A stretch of 64,000 nucleotides of DNA, from contig BDGG01000002.1 of the NCBI GenBank assembly GCA_001949185.1, forward strand, positions 2,990,467 to 3,054,466, written 5' to 3'. The notes under the pieces are model-generated. The model was given only the letters and a program-made list of their open reading frames with translations, made no database searches and was not told the origin of the DNA. The stretch is from Ramazzottius varieornatus (lineage: Eukaryota; Tardigrada; Eutardigrada; Parachela; Ramazzottiidae). Of the stretch, positions 11,569-23,002 are shown piece after piece (the stretch's first letter is position 1; every line of letters starts with the position of its first letter). The translations under genes were made by a program, and so were the position numbers.

Positions 11569-12306
11569 TGTTGATTGTGCTGAGAAGATTTTATACGAAA
11601 GAGAGGGAAGAACTTTGACGATTACTCCGCGCCTAGAAGTTCAGAACTAAATTTTAAACTACAACTTGTTGGCAGCAGAGCATTTAACAAGAGTACGGAA
11701 GGAAATAAACCTGACGACAAGCTGTGCAGTGGTCAGATTGCTCGCATGTCGAAAGGGACAAAGGAAATTTCATCTTGCTGCTCTTGGTTTCACGTGCTCT
11801 CAGCTTCAGAGACAAAGAGGCTGTCTTCTTCCTTTCCGGCCTCAGTAAATCAGCGAAAAGACCGTCTCTTTCCTGTCTTGCCTCTCGCTCAGAAGAAACT
11901 CATAATCGCATGGGAATACTGCAAGAGGGGAAAGAGCATGAAGACGCAACAAGTCCCGCCTACGGCAATACCCACCATCGAGGACAGCAGAAACTTTCGT
12001 GGAAAGATCCGCTGTCTGGAACAAGACTGTGGAGAATGGAGAAGAGAGAGCAGTCAACAGTTAATCTTCACTTGACCAAGTAACAGTCTTAACCGAAACT
12101 AACCTTTCGATTGCCCAACTTTATTCAAAATCGAGCACAATTATACATTTGAAAAGAGACATTCTGTTAACGAACTGCGTATAGATTGAAAAACTTCTTC
12201 GTGGAATTCTAAACCTCGGAATGCATCTTAACAATAACAGACAAAGTTTCATGGGAAGCTGTCCCGAATTCAAAAGCGATACAGCAAGGCAAGAAGAAAA
12301 AGGAAT
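11569..12306. other. Intergenic spacer
   Basis: It holds the upstream region of the Gly-rich gene and the 3' flank of the astacin-like gene. Overlapping open frames at 11724-12083 on both strands have no domain and disagree with each other; I do not call them. Confidence 0.3.
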
Positions 12307-13889
12307 TTAACCGCTGAAGGAAGAGGATGGGCAGTTGTAGGCCTTGCGGATCTTGGCCCAGTCGGACGAGCTGAAGGTGTCACCACCGAGTTGGACATTT
12401 CGTCGGCTCTTGGCGCGGATGGCCCAGTTGTTGGTGTTGGCAGCAATGTCGTCGTCGGTGTACTGGGTGACCGACTGCAGGTCATAAGGAACATCCAAGA
12501 CTCCGGGCAGCCAGGCAGAGCGGGCAACTTGTTTCACTTGCTTGTCATAACCTGCGAATTAGGAAATCGGCCATGACACCGTTGACGACAGCTCCTACGG
12601 TCAAGATTCCAGATCGAGAGCAACCACTTACCAGGTCGGAGGTTGCTGAAGTTGATTTCGACGAAGTCGTCACGGTCAGGTCGACTGGTCTCGTGAGGAA
12701 TACCTGCGAAAAAGAATCCATAAAGTTAATTACCTGCTTTCTCTAGATTTCTCGTTAACTTATGAAATAGACAGCACGAAGAAGCAAAAGAGCAAACGAG
12801 ATATGAGCGAATAGTTCAAGCCAGATCGGTTTCCCAAGTGGCGCACACTTCGGCCAATAGTAATGGAAAGTTGCGCTACTTGAGGTAACGGTCTGGTACG
12901 ACTCATTTGCCACGTCGAAAAATATTGTCGCCACCAAGACTTCTCACCGAGCAAGTTCATGATGCGACGAGCAACACGGGTGGTGGTGAAGCAGCTCTGG
13001 CCGAGGATGATGTTGGAAGGAGTTCCGGTGCTGCTGCTGCTGCTACTGCTCAACAGGCTGGACTTGGAGGAAGAGGATCCAGTAGACATACCCAATGGAG
13101 CAGAGCACCTGAAAAGTAGAGCACGTCCGTATTTGATCACGTGACGAACCAAGGAAAAATTTTGTAAGAAAGAAATCCCGACGATCGACTTACTTGTTGC
13201 CAGACTGGATCAGAGCGTAGTTCTTGTCGGATCGAGTCCTGGGCACAAATCGAACGCAGGTCTTGTCAGAGATGTCCTGGAACATCCTCTTCAGAGCAGC
13301 CGCGTTGGTGGCTGTGAAGAAAGACACCCCGATGGCTCGACCAAAGTAGGAAACCAACAAGTATAATCAATTCTTCATAAGTGTTCACCGACGCCAAAGT
13401 CCATTAGCTAAGCCCCGCTTAGTTATGAACTGTGCCGACGCGGAAGTGAGTCAAGACCGTACTCGGTGACGAGCTCTCGAGCACGGCCTTGTTCGGGCGA
13501 GTACGAGGAAGTACACGCGTAACTTACATGAGATGTCCGAGGAGATTTCGTAGGGAACGATACCACCAGGCCAGGCTTGAATCTTGGGAGTAGAGAAGTC
13601 ATCATCAGCATCGTCCCAGATGGATCCTCGGCTAGAGCTTATGCTAGATCCACGAGAGGCCGATGAAGTCCTGCCGCTGTCGAAACCGAAATCCCTGACG
13701 ACCACATCTGGCGAGTTGCCACCAGACGATCGAGCTGCAAAGAAGAGGGATCAGGCATAACATCCAACACGGTTCGGCCATAAAAATATTTCCAAAGGCT
13801 GAATCCAGAGAACAAGGTCGAAGGAAAAGCTTACCAGCAAAGGTCTGACCCAGAGCCAGGAGAAACAGGAAGCACGCGAGCTTGGCCAT
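12307..13889 (-). CDS. Astacin-like (M12A) secreted protein, predicted catalytically dead
   Basis: Six exons (13889-13835, 13734-13528, 13311-13194, 13108-12948, 12703-12632, 12551-12307) give 285 residues in continuous frame. The signal peptide is MAKLACFLFLLALGQTFA. A Ser/Asp-rich stretch precedes the astacin domain start, KIQAWPGGIVPYEIS. Family landmarks follow: DISDKTCVRFVPRT, then HETSRPDRDDFVEI, and a C-terminal YNCP. The zinc helix HExxHxxGxxHE is RRIMNLLGIPHE, so two of three His ligands and the catalytic Glu are lost and only the third His remains. The Met-turn SxMHY is SVTQY. A Ser-rich insert replaces part of the upper domain. The frame is intact, so I read this as an expressed pseudoprotease, perhaps a binding or inhibitory protein, rather than a pseudogene. 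A family A repeat lies in the fourth intron. Confidence 0.85.
12822..12915. repeat. Foldback repeat family A (intron of the astacin-like gene)
   Basis: cccaagtggcgcacacttcg and gttgcgctacttgaggtaac form the two arms, with the family flanks agatcggttt and gtctggtacgactcatttgc. Confidence 0.8.
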
Positions 13890-14867
13890 CTTGAGAAATA
13901 TTCCTGGATAATCACACACCGACACAAAGCACAAAGACGAATGACAGAATTTTCTCGCCTTTGCTCAAAGCTTTATGTCAAAGACTCAAAGTCTATCCAG
14001 CTGTACCAGTCTTATTAGGCGCGAGTAATTTCCCCACAGCTCAAGCAGATCGACAACGATAATGCTCATGTCGCAGAAAGTGATTATTATCTCCCAGGTC
14101 TTTTCTTGCGAGACAGTAAGCGGACTTGTTTTTTGGCAGATGATTCACTCTGCTTGGTGTTTACATCTGCTGGCACAATAAGTGGAAGGAAGTCAAAAAA
14201 GCGGCTTTCTCCACTTGACGACCTTCCTCACTGCCACCGTTCCCACGAAAATGCCTTAATCGGCACATTTTCTTCATTAATCACGGCACCTCGCCTTACA
14301 AACTGCCAACACCGTAAACTTTACAAATGTTTTGGCTTTGGCTGGAAGTCTGGAATTATTACAGTAGTAACGGAGAGGCTCATCCGATGGAATACCGCGC
14401 AACTGGGCCAGCGAGCTCATATGAGATGTTCGGCAAAGGCATGCAAATCACTTCCTCAAGTGGCGCACATCATCAATGACACTTGCTAGAAGAGTGCGCC
14501 GCTTGGGAGAACGATTCGGTCGAGTTCGTTTACCGAGTTCACAGATTTCATTCCACAGCCGTTAGCAAATGGCGAGCCAACGGTAAAATTGGTAGCTTAT
14601 GGCAAGCACGAGAGTCAACCAGCGATCGAGAATTGATTTCCGTTTGGTTCTTCCGTAACTTTAATCTGCCACCCAACTATAAAGTCTGGACTTCAGAGTT
14701 TGTACCTTCACTTATCCGGAAGACAAGCGAAAAGAGGAGTGCTGTCTGATCACGCGACTCCTCACAGACAGTAACTACAGAACTAACATGCAGAGAACCG
14801 GTGGCATATTCGGAAAATTTACAACAATCTATAAGTGCTTAACTCACAAAATCAGTCACGTCACTAA
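13890..14867. other. Intergenic spacer with a family A foldback
   Basis: It holds the upstream region of the astacin-like gene. At 14450-14550 is a foldback copy (cctcaagtggcgcacatc and gagtgcgccgcttgggagaa) with the usual gattcggtcgagttcgttta flank. No gene seen. Confidence 0.5.
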
Positions 14868-16489
14868 TCACCACTTCCTTGAAATATCGACGTAATCCCC
14901 GTCAGGAGAAACGTAATCAGGTTTTGGAGGAGTGAATACGGGTCCTTTGAGCGTAAACGGAAGTGATAAGCCTTCGAGCTGCGAAACAAAAAGAAACAGG
15001 TATTTGAAAGAACATCTTATACACTACCTTCTTTGGTTTGAAAAACTCATTAGAAAACACTGCTGTACCGAAACGGCTTGCTGAAAGAGATCCTCCGACT
15101 CGGCTCGTAGTTCTCTAAGAGCTGTCTGTTGAGAAAGCATCATGGTGGTCAGTTTGTCCTGCTCGGCCAGGTATTGATAGCCTTTGTAACGCGTCCACGA
15201 TTTTGAAAGCAATGCTCGTCGGTCTTCCTCTTCTTCTCCCAGAGGCTGCAGTTTCCGCTTTCTCAACCTGCAAAGTGCACAGATTCACTAAAGATAAATC
15301 GCATGATGTTCAATTTGGTCCTACACAACGAATTGGTGGCTCAAAATGCCATCGATTTCGAGCACAACCCACGGAGCTTTCCGTGAGCCTTCAGCAGAAC
15401 AGTGCGTCAACCCGCGCCTGACGTATACGTATACCATGACGTCCTTATAGTGTCTACTACTGCGCCCCTTCGGTTTGTAAAATGTATGAGGATGGTTGGC
15501 CGCAGGTCTGTTTCGTTAGGTTCGACATGCTTACGTCATAAGCGGCAGATCCAGCTGAGCTTGCCCCCTTTGAGCATCTATGACGTCTCAGAATGGAATT
15601 TGCTTTTCGCAGCCCACGGCTCGCCATAACGATTCACCACAGCACGGCCTTGATCATGGATTCGGTGTACAAGGCTGTGCTGGCGGTGCGAAATCACGAC
15701 CGTCGCTTGATTTTCGACGACTGTTGATTGACCCACCTAACTTGAAAACTTCCATTGTTCACACAGTCACATCTTCCTTATCGATCTAAGCTCTTACTGC
15801 TTCAAAAAACCAAAGTTACAGATCAAAATGATGCCAAGTGTTGCAGCTTTCCGACCGAAGACGAAAATACGAGAAGCGGAGTCACCCCACGTTCCGAGAC
15901 AAACTGAATTTCGCCATCAAACTCCAAAGTTTTCTTGCCTAAATTGTAGGCAACGCTGTCTGTGCGCTGTGCTTGCTGGCACAAAAACGTACGCCGTCGT
16001 ACAACACTCGTTTGATACGGACCATATACATGCACTCACGGCGGGCACGGCGGCGTTTTGAATTATTAAAAGTGGCTATACTCTTACCCTTCCTCCTGGA
16101 GCAACTTCTTGGACACAACCATCTCGTCAATAGGTTTTAACTTCTGAGCATTCTTTGCCAGCTGGCGAATAGTTTTCTCAAGCCGTCTCTTCTTACGTTC
16201 TTCTCGTGCCTTGAGAACAGCCGGATCGATGCGCTTCTTCTTCTTCAGAGGTTCCGCACTATAAAAACAAGCTCAGTATAACTACAAGGCTGCCCAGACT
16301 GTAAGGTGAGGTTACTTACCAAAGAGGAGAGGTCATCCAGAAGTTGTTGGTGGCTGCATTATGGAAAGAGGTCGATCCTGCTGGCTCTGCTGCTCGCGTT
16401 GCCACGTTCAGGTTGGAGGGGCAGTTTCTTGGGCTTAGGAGCAATCCACTCGCCCCTAGTCGCTGGAAGATATTCCGCAATGCATTCAT
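14868..16489 (-). CDS. MRPL40: Mitochondrial large ribosomal subunit protein mL40
   Basis: Four exons (16489-16320, 16258-16088, 15267-15069, 14978-14868) give 216 residues; vertebrate mL40 has about 206. The N-terminus (MNALRNIFQRLG, basic, no acidic residues) suits a mitochondrial presequence. A Lys/Arg-rich segment (EPLKKKKRIDP, REERKKRRLEK) precedes the conserved QKLKPIDEMV. A helical block, RRALLSKSWTRYKGYQYL, leads into QQTALRELRAES. The C-terminus GPVFTPPKPDYVSPDGDYVD matches the mL40 consensus. It is a component of the mitoribosome large subunit. The third intron is unusually long for this window (about 800 bases), and I find no separate gene in it. Confidence 0.9.
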
Positions 16490-16920
16490 GATGGTTTGGT
16501 TAGGAGGGAGGTTACCAGAAATATCAAAAGAAGCTAAGAAGCAAAGCTCTCGCAAATCGCAATGTAAAATCAGAGTGCTAAAATGTAATAAAGTGTAAAG
16601 ACGAGTGCTCACTTCCGGTCAGCCAGGGCTGTGCCGAAAGGGCCGAACCCCCTCGTGCTGAAATTGTCCGGGGCCGGGCACGGTGCACCAGAGACCTACG
16701 GGGAACGCGTAGAATACCCTCCCCTTAGAGCCCCGATCATTCTTTCAGAATTTCTGCCTAAAGGAAAGCAAAGTCACGTTGCATTATTGTTTCAAACAAA
16801 ACGAAATACGGCAGTAAAATAAAACCACGAACTGAAGTCATCGAGGGGACCAGCATAGAAAAAATATTAAATTTAACAGTCGTGGATCACGAGTAACAGT
16901 GTCACACACGTTCGAGAACC
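16490..16920. other. Intergenic spacer
   Basis: It contains a GC-rich patch near 16620-16730 (ggccgaaccccctcgtgctg, ccggggccgggcacgg) that stands out from the surrounding composition. No gene is visible. Confidence 0.3.
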
Positions 16921-18498
16921 TCACAGTTCGTCAGCTAACAAAACCTTGCGAGAGGGTCTACCGCTCTGCAACTTCCGCACGGTGCTGGCCAAAGATAAAT
17001 ATAAGTCATCGACATCAGTCTCATTGTGCTGCAGTGCCAAAGCCTCATACAAATTTATTAAACTGGACAGATCGGGTATGTCTCTAAGAACCCCGGGGTA
17101 ATATCTCTCACACAACTCCATGTGACGGAGGATCTCTTTGGTGAAGCCGTGGTCCTTCTCGGTCAGGTCCTCTGCAGCTATTTTGCACCACTCTTGCAGC
17201 CACATGCCACCCATTGTGGGATATTTATCCTCGGTGAGCTGCAAGAAAGATCGTTGAGTAATGGAACTGTTTACTTTGTCAATTTGAAGTTTAAATCCTA
17301 AGATCAGTACCCATTCTTCCATCAGATCATTCAGCAACGTTACTGCTTTGTGTCGAATCTTCAGCGGGAATATTCTGTTGATCATGCACTGATGTAGGGA
17401 GCCCGCAAAGTTAGTACCGTGAGCCATCCAGGTCTGGGCTTCCCGGCAGTTCCTCATGATGGAAGAAATGGCGAACAGGACTCTTCGTACAAAGTTTTCC
17501 TCGGTAGCGTCGGTCTCAAGCTTCTCTACGGCAGCGCGAAAGCTCTTCAACACCACACCCAGCAAGTCGGGTCTCTCCAAGATTTTGAGTTTCACTTTAC
17601 GGTTATTCTGCGTTGCAGCGCCTAAAATGGATGCTGCTTCACTTCGAATTTCCACAGAAGCATCCTCGAAAGCATTTCGGAGGATATCTGAGCCGTTCAT
17701 GGTGAAAAAATCCAGAGCGTTGTCCACTTGATGGACGTAGTACTCCAGGTCCTGCAAGAACAACTTCCGGTTAGTTCACCTTATCGAGAAAATTAATCTC
17801 GTAGGCGCACTGCCACTGCCTATGTCGTTACAGTAGGACCAAAGCCAACAGGTACAGTTTGGTTGATCAAGCACTCTACAGCCACATACCTGCAGAATGG
17901 CCAGCCGTTCTCGATTGATTGGGACCATTTGATTGGCTTCTATCTTTGCTTCGTTCCTGCTGTTGCGATATTCGGCCATCAACTCCTTGATGGTTTCTTG
18001 GTCCGTTTTGATCTCTCCATTCAGTGCTGCGAAATCTTTCTTCAGCTCTGCATACGACCGATACTTGGACAGGACCTCCGACGCGTTGTAAGAGCCATCT
18101 TCTTCATCGTGCTTGAAATCAGCGTAAGAGGAATCGACCATATTTTTCAACGCTTTCTCCATTTCATTCCGAAGTAACGCATGGCGCTGTTCAATGTGCT
18201 CGTCCTCGTCATCGTTAGAAGCCACCAACTGAACTTCAGTAGACTGCTTTGGAAGGCTCTCGGCGGCGTCCATCAGCTTGACTTCTTTCAACCCAGTGGT
18301 AAGATCCATTCTGACGTGCAGGCCAGCTGGAATAGCCAGGCCTTCTTTGACTACCTTCCATTCCTTTTCCGGTAAGAAAACTTCGCTGATATCCTGGCTG
18401 ATATCGCCGTTATCATCTGCAGGTTCTGTCGTAAGAACGGTACAGTACAGCTGGAAACTGATGATGAACGAAAACGAAACGTTCGGAAATGGACGCAT
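16921..18498 (-). CDS. SIL1: SIL1, nucleotide exchange factor for the ER Hsp70 BiP
   Basis: Main exons are 18498-17890 and 17751-16921, joined in phase 0. The signal peptide is MRPFPNVSFS followed by a hydrophobic run. The luminal N-terminal region includes FLPEKEWKVVKEG and IPAGLHVRMDL, typical of SIL1. Across the intron ILQ/DLEYYVHQVDNALDF opens the armadillo-repeat domain (ASVEIRSEAASILGAATQNN, VLFAISSIMRNC), which grips the BiP nucleotide-binding lobe. The protein ends ADEL, a KDEL-like retrieval signal. A further in-frame 72-base intron (17310-17239; gtactgatc to tttcttgcag) may be present, giving 455 rather than 479 residues; both fit the family length of about 460. SIL1 promotes ADP release from BiP, so it supports folding of secreted proteins. 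Confidence 0.92.
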
Positions 18499-19349
18499 TT
18501 TCGTCGACCGGAAGTTGAGCGTCGTCGATGAGTCCTGTCGTCCTGAGTGAACCGATCGGTTCAGAGGATATATTGCGGCTGTATGGATACTTCTGTGATG
18601 GAACAGAAGATGTGCGGAGATCGGTAGCAGCGATGAGAACAGTAAAACTTCCTCGGTGGTTGGAAGACTGAAGAATGCTACAAGGACGCATTCTCAGACT
18701 TCTCAGTTGAACAGTACGCACAATCAACAATCAATATTAATTTTTTGATGTGCATTTTCGCGATTGGCCCACGAAGTAGTCAATCAGGCGGGGAAAGGTG
18801 CACGGGTTGCTGAGTTCGCCCGTATGAAGTTACGAACCCATATCAGCGAACCTCGAGTCAAAGCTATCCAACGTCCTTCGTGCGCAAAAACAAACTTGGA
18901 ATTCCGAACCAGCGGAATATCTCCAAAGTCGTGCGGCCTTTTGCGTTGCCGTCCGGCTCTTTGCGGTTTCAGTACTGTGAGCCGGCGGAATAGAACGGCT
19001 TTAAACGGAGTGGAGAACCGACTTTTTGCAGCAGAAGTATTTGAGTTTACCGGTCCGACAGAACGCCAGAATCATAGTTAGTCGTACGTTTTCAAACCAG
19101 ACTACTTTCATAGTGTTTTTACATGAAATTTCAATCGTATATCTCGACGAATCTAACGAGTTTTATGTTTCATTACAGGACACCCAACAAAAACTTCCCT
19201 GAAGATTTGATCTACAGGCTGAACCTGAATCCGTACACGTAACATCAAAACGTCAACGTAAGGTGGGACATAATTGTCTTTTTCTCTGAAGTCACACAAG
19301 CTAGTAAGAATAGTATCGCGTAAATAGACTCCTCGGGATCTTGGCGGAC
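18499..19349. other. Intergenic spacer
   Basis: It holds the SIL1 upstream region and the downstream flank of the small secreted-peptide gene. Plus-strand open frames here (18764-19081) have no domain. Confidence 0.3.
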
Positions 19350-19741
19350 TTAGCAGTGGGTCTTCGCTCGGATTCCCAGTGGTGTGCTCAGGAGACACTC
19401 GACGCACTGAATGCTTCCGAACGGAGACTTGATCAACCTGCAGGCCATTATCGACACTGCATCGGCTTGGAACGTCGGACTGCTCACATTTTCTTCTGCC
19501 GATGACGATACTTCATTCAGATTTGAAGCTTCCAACACCGGTGCCGCTGGTCTCGCATCTGAAAAAAGTTAAGTTTCAAGCGAAACAGAAAGGTCACGAA
19601 GTATGAATTTTTCTCCAACGAATTTCACACACTCTCGAACAATTTCATCGGGGAGTACTGCCGACTGGACTCACCTGCGATGAGCAGTAGGCCGAGAAGA
19701 CATCCCATCGTGGCCGTCAGCTTTATTCCCGTGATGACCAT
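19350..19741 (-). CDS. Small secreted cysteine-containing protein, unknown family
   Basis: Two exons, 19741-19675 and 19558-19350, give 91 residues. The first exon encodes a signal sequence with a hydrophobic core, MGCLLGLLLIA, and the intron falls at the likely cleavage region. The mature part starts DARPAAPVLEASNLNE, is acidic and Ser-rich, then ends in a compact block with four cysteines (ACRLIKSPFGSIQCVEC, then a terminal HC). The spacing could form two disulfides. I do not recognise the family. A secreted peptide or small extracellular protein is the only supported inference. Confidence 0.65.
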
Positions 19742-20311
19742 TCTTTTGGTGTAAAGGTGCGCAGGATCCTTCAGAGTATTTGCCAAAGTTCGTCCGAACA
19801 AGTGAAAAACTGTTAGGGTTCGCTGGCGCGTAAGAAGAAGCTGGATTGTGGATGATCCTGTAGTTGAAGATTTTATAGCGAACGATCAAATGAAATTACC
19901 TACCAAACTGGGCGGAAAGCAATCAGGTTCACGAACTGGGGACGTCTTTGTACCAAGAGCACATTCTCAATCACGTCTACACTTGCAAATGAGTCCTCGA
20001 TCCCTGCTCCCTGATCTGACTTTACATTTTATACGCAGCCATGTGACACATGGCTTCCGTCAAAATAGCAATCCCTTTCTAGAGCACATGCTTCAGTAGG
20101 CTCAATCCGATCGCATTACCATACTAAGCTAAATGTCTCAATAAGCTTCGATTGCACATCCTTCATCATCGAATTGACGTACAAGCGACATGTTATCCCC
20201 GCAGAGAATGTTTGGGTAAAAAGTTGTTTATGGAACATGACGTGGACGCGGAAACTGTGACCCATTCAATCATACGACGTAGCCCCTTTCAAGAAAACAG
20301 TGCGATAAAAT
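19742..20311. other. Intergenic spacer
   Basis: It holds the upstream region of the small secreted gene and the 3' flank of the chitinase. No gene or repeat recognised. Confidence 0.3.
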
Positions 20312-21182
20312 TTAATTGTAACACCCCGTCTCGATAGGCTTTTCATGCAATTCAAAGGCCCGAAGGACCCTGATATATTTGTCGAAACGTTCTCTTGCTT
20401 TTGCCGAGTGCCGCCCTTGGGGTCCGCATTCCTGTTCGCCATTGATAGCTCGTACTGTCGCACCGAAATGTCCTTCTTTCACGCCTTTCTGGTTATGGAC
20501 GTTGGCCGACCAAAACCAGAAAGCCGTGTCCCACGCAACCGTTTCGTGGCTCGCCACTTGTTCAGGGTAATCCAGCAGACGAAGGTCGTTGTAGAGGGCT
20601 AACGATGCGGCTTTGTAATTGTAGGACCTAGAATCATTACGTGTTGAGAAAATATTCAATCAGGAAGACGAGTCCTACAGTGGATACTGTTAGAAGAAAG
20701 AAGCGTTTACCATGTTAATTGAATATAGCCGCGCCCATGGTACAGCTTGCCAGGTCTGTCGAGCTTCGGGTAATGGTACGTGCCAGCTGGTGGAGGTCCC
20801 CATTCTTCCTTGGTAGTCAAACCAGCCGACTCGTGGAGGATGTTGGCTAGGAACATGGCCAGCTCTCGTTTGTTGCTGATGTGGCCAACTGGCCCAGCTT
20901 TGGATACCAAATTGTGGTACTGCTCATTTGTGGGTATCCGGTTGCCATTTGACGTCACCGCTTGCTGGAATTCGGCTGGGGTGATGAAAGCAAGTGTCAC
21001 GCCTGTAATGAGATTCGCATTTACATGGATAGTGAACTTTGCATATTGAGAATTAAAACCTAACAAGAAAGGGCGTTCATTGGATTACCCGATAATTGTA
21101 AAGACGAAAATAAAGTGCTTGAAATCGCCCACGTAAACGTGGCGTGCATGTGTGCAAATAATTTTCCCGAAATATTGACCAT
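20312..21182 (-). CDS. Glycoside hydrolase family 19 chitinase-like protein
   Basis: Three exons (21182-21089, 21002-20711, 20627-20312) give 233 residues. The N-terminus is a poor but plausible secretion signal, with a hydrophobic stretch (TWAISSTLFSSLQLSGVTLAF) reached only after splicing. The GH19 core is clear: ITPAEFQQAV opens the domain, and FLANILHESAGL carries the likely catalytic acid Glu89. KEEW follows with the candidate second Glu, then YHGRGYIQLTW. Across the last intron come SYNYKAASLALYNDL and TAFWFW, with ATVRAINGEQEC near the end. GH19 enzymes hydrolyse chitin with inversion. In an animal this suggests cuticle remodelling, digestion or defence. A TATA box lies upstream. Confidence 0.9.
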
Positions 21183-21304
21183 GCTGAAAATTTTAACGGA
21201 TAAGTTAATCTTTGTTCACAATCTGATCGATTTGGCGAAAACCACCTTTCCTCAAGTCGAGACTTTTTGATAATTTTTCTTCTTCTGACTGGCGCCAGCT
21301 AGGG

Positions 21305-21314
21305 TTTTTATATA
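21305..21314 (-). promoter_or_regulatory. TATA box of the chitinase gene
   Basis: On the minus strand the sequence is TATATAAAAA, about 125 bases before the chitinase ATG. Transcription would start around 21280, giving a 5' UTR of roughly 100 bases. This is inferred from consensus only. Confidence 0.5.
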
Positions 21315-21664
21315 GGACCAGATAGGACCAGAACTTTGCCGCTCAAGTGTGTTTGCTTCCTACGTTAGGGTCACGATATTTCGATTATCCCACTTGACCG
21401 CTGTATTTGTGTGATAAATTTGATGACAGTGATCGTCTTCCGATTGCTCTCTAAAAAAATTTATGTTTCAAGGTGACTTAAGTTTGTGAGACTCAAAGTG
21501 GTTCGATGGACTTGAGGCTGACACCAACGCAAAAATGAAAAGTTTGCGATGTTCAGGTGCCATCGATATCAACCAAGGTTAAAAAGTCGTTGGGCGTCAC
21601 TGTAGGAAACTGCTAATTCTACCTGTGCTGTACCACTACTTAAGAAGTACGAGGAGCGAGGTCT

Positions 21665-21770
21665 TTGCTCAGTGTACAACTTTGCTGAGTATGTCATGCT
21701 CACGTCACAAAGCCTGAAAAGCCTGTGCGTAGCTCGTGACGTATAGTATGCAAAGTTGTACGCCGAGCAA
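21665..21770. repeat. Imperfect long hairpin
   Basis: The left arm (ttgctcagtgtacaactttg, then catgctcacgtcac) is mirrored by the right arm (gtgacgtatagtatgcaaag, then ttgtacgccgagcaa). The arms are about 40 bases with a loop near 25. No coding potential. Confidence 0.7.
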
Positions 21771-22363
21771 ATTAAAACCTTGCTTCTCGCACAATAAGTC
21801 AATTTAAAAACTTTTCTGCTTTATCACAAGCGACCTGATTGATCGTTTTGTTCGTCCACCTAGTCAATTTGGGTAAATTAAACCTTGTCCGTTCCCATGT
21901 GTAGGGCATGCTAAGTTATATGGGTATTTTCCTACGTTAGATTCATGGCGGACAACCTATGTAGAGCTGAAGTGTACACTCTTTTCGTGAGTAAGTTTTT
22001 TTGCCTAAGCACACGTATCGAATTTTCCAACAATGTACCACGAATAACCACGGAGAAGAACAAAAACACTATTACGTTTTCTTCAATGTCGAAGTAAAGT
22101 TGCCGCTCAAAGATTTCAAGATGGTCCATCCAACATCCCCGCCACTGAACTCGGTCGGAACAGGGTTACATCCACATCCGCCCACAGTCTGTAAGCCCAT
22201 CCCGTTGGCCACTTCCTCGATTCCGGCTTCTTCCGGCTTGACTGACATTCGTGTACATCCGTTGTACACCGCGGGTATTCTCGCACCCAGCAGCTGGCTG
22301 CTTCTTCAAACATCTGGCTGCCCACTACGTCCTTCCAGTGGGCGAAAAAGGGAAAAATCTTTA

Positions 22364-23002
22364 TCACTGTACATAGACCTCTGCAATGACTTCAATACTC
22401 ACAGCACGATCGTCACATTTGATAGCATGCGTAGAGTTCACTCGAGAAAACTCTGACGTCATACAGTAATCAGTTTTACTTCCCAGTAAGAAGTATCGCA
22501 ATGAATCATCAAAAGTACAACACTCGGAGCAAAACAAGTTCGCCTTCTGTGTGTCGTCGAACATAAAATATTGCTGGACACCTTTTGTAATCGAAATGCT
22601 AGAAACAACATCCAGAACAACACTAGCAGTTACTTCCGAGGGTACTTCCTCTTCGTACACGATTCCGCACTTTCGAAAGCAATTCTGTATAGTTATGACC
22701 TCCACACTTTTGAGCGCTTCCAGTGACCAGCTACACACATCAAACACAGGTTTTTGACCGAAAAAGGCCATGAAATTGGCATAAAATCCAGAAGCAACCT
22801 GCTATCGTGAAATCAGCTTTTTTTTCTGACAAACTAGCGATCCGGCTAGGCTGACGTTTCCCATATCACTGCCCCGAATGGAACTATGGAAGCGCACGAA
22901 ATCCTCCATTTGTCTGATCGCTTTCAGCTGATCGGCGGCTTTTTTGTTAATCGTCCTGGTGGGTACGCGGCGTGGCGCTTTAGTCGTCACGCTGCCGGAC
23001 AA
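22364..23002 (-). pseudogene. Probable relic of a Tigger/pogo-type DDE transposase
   Basis: The minus strand carries LEALKSVEVITIQNCFRKCG, which resembles the C-terminal xxVTPxTIxNCFRKAGF block of Tc1/mariner-superfamily Tigger and jerky transposases. It is followed by about 100 residues of unplaced sequence. A second open piece (23002-22802) precedes it. I see no DDE motif or terminal repeats, so this is at most a fragment. Confidence 0.4.

Noticed and set aside
20312-21182. Bacterial contamination or very recent transfer of the chitinase
   Set aside because: The gene has two short GT-AG introns and sits between animal genes in the same contiguous sequence.
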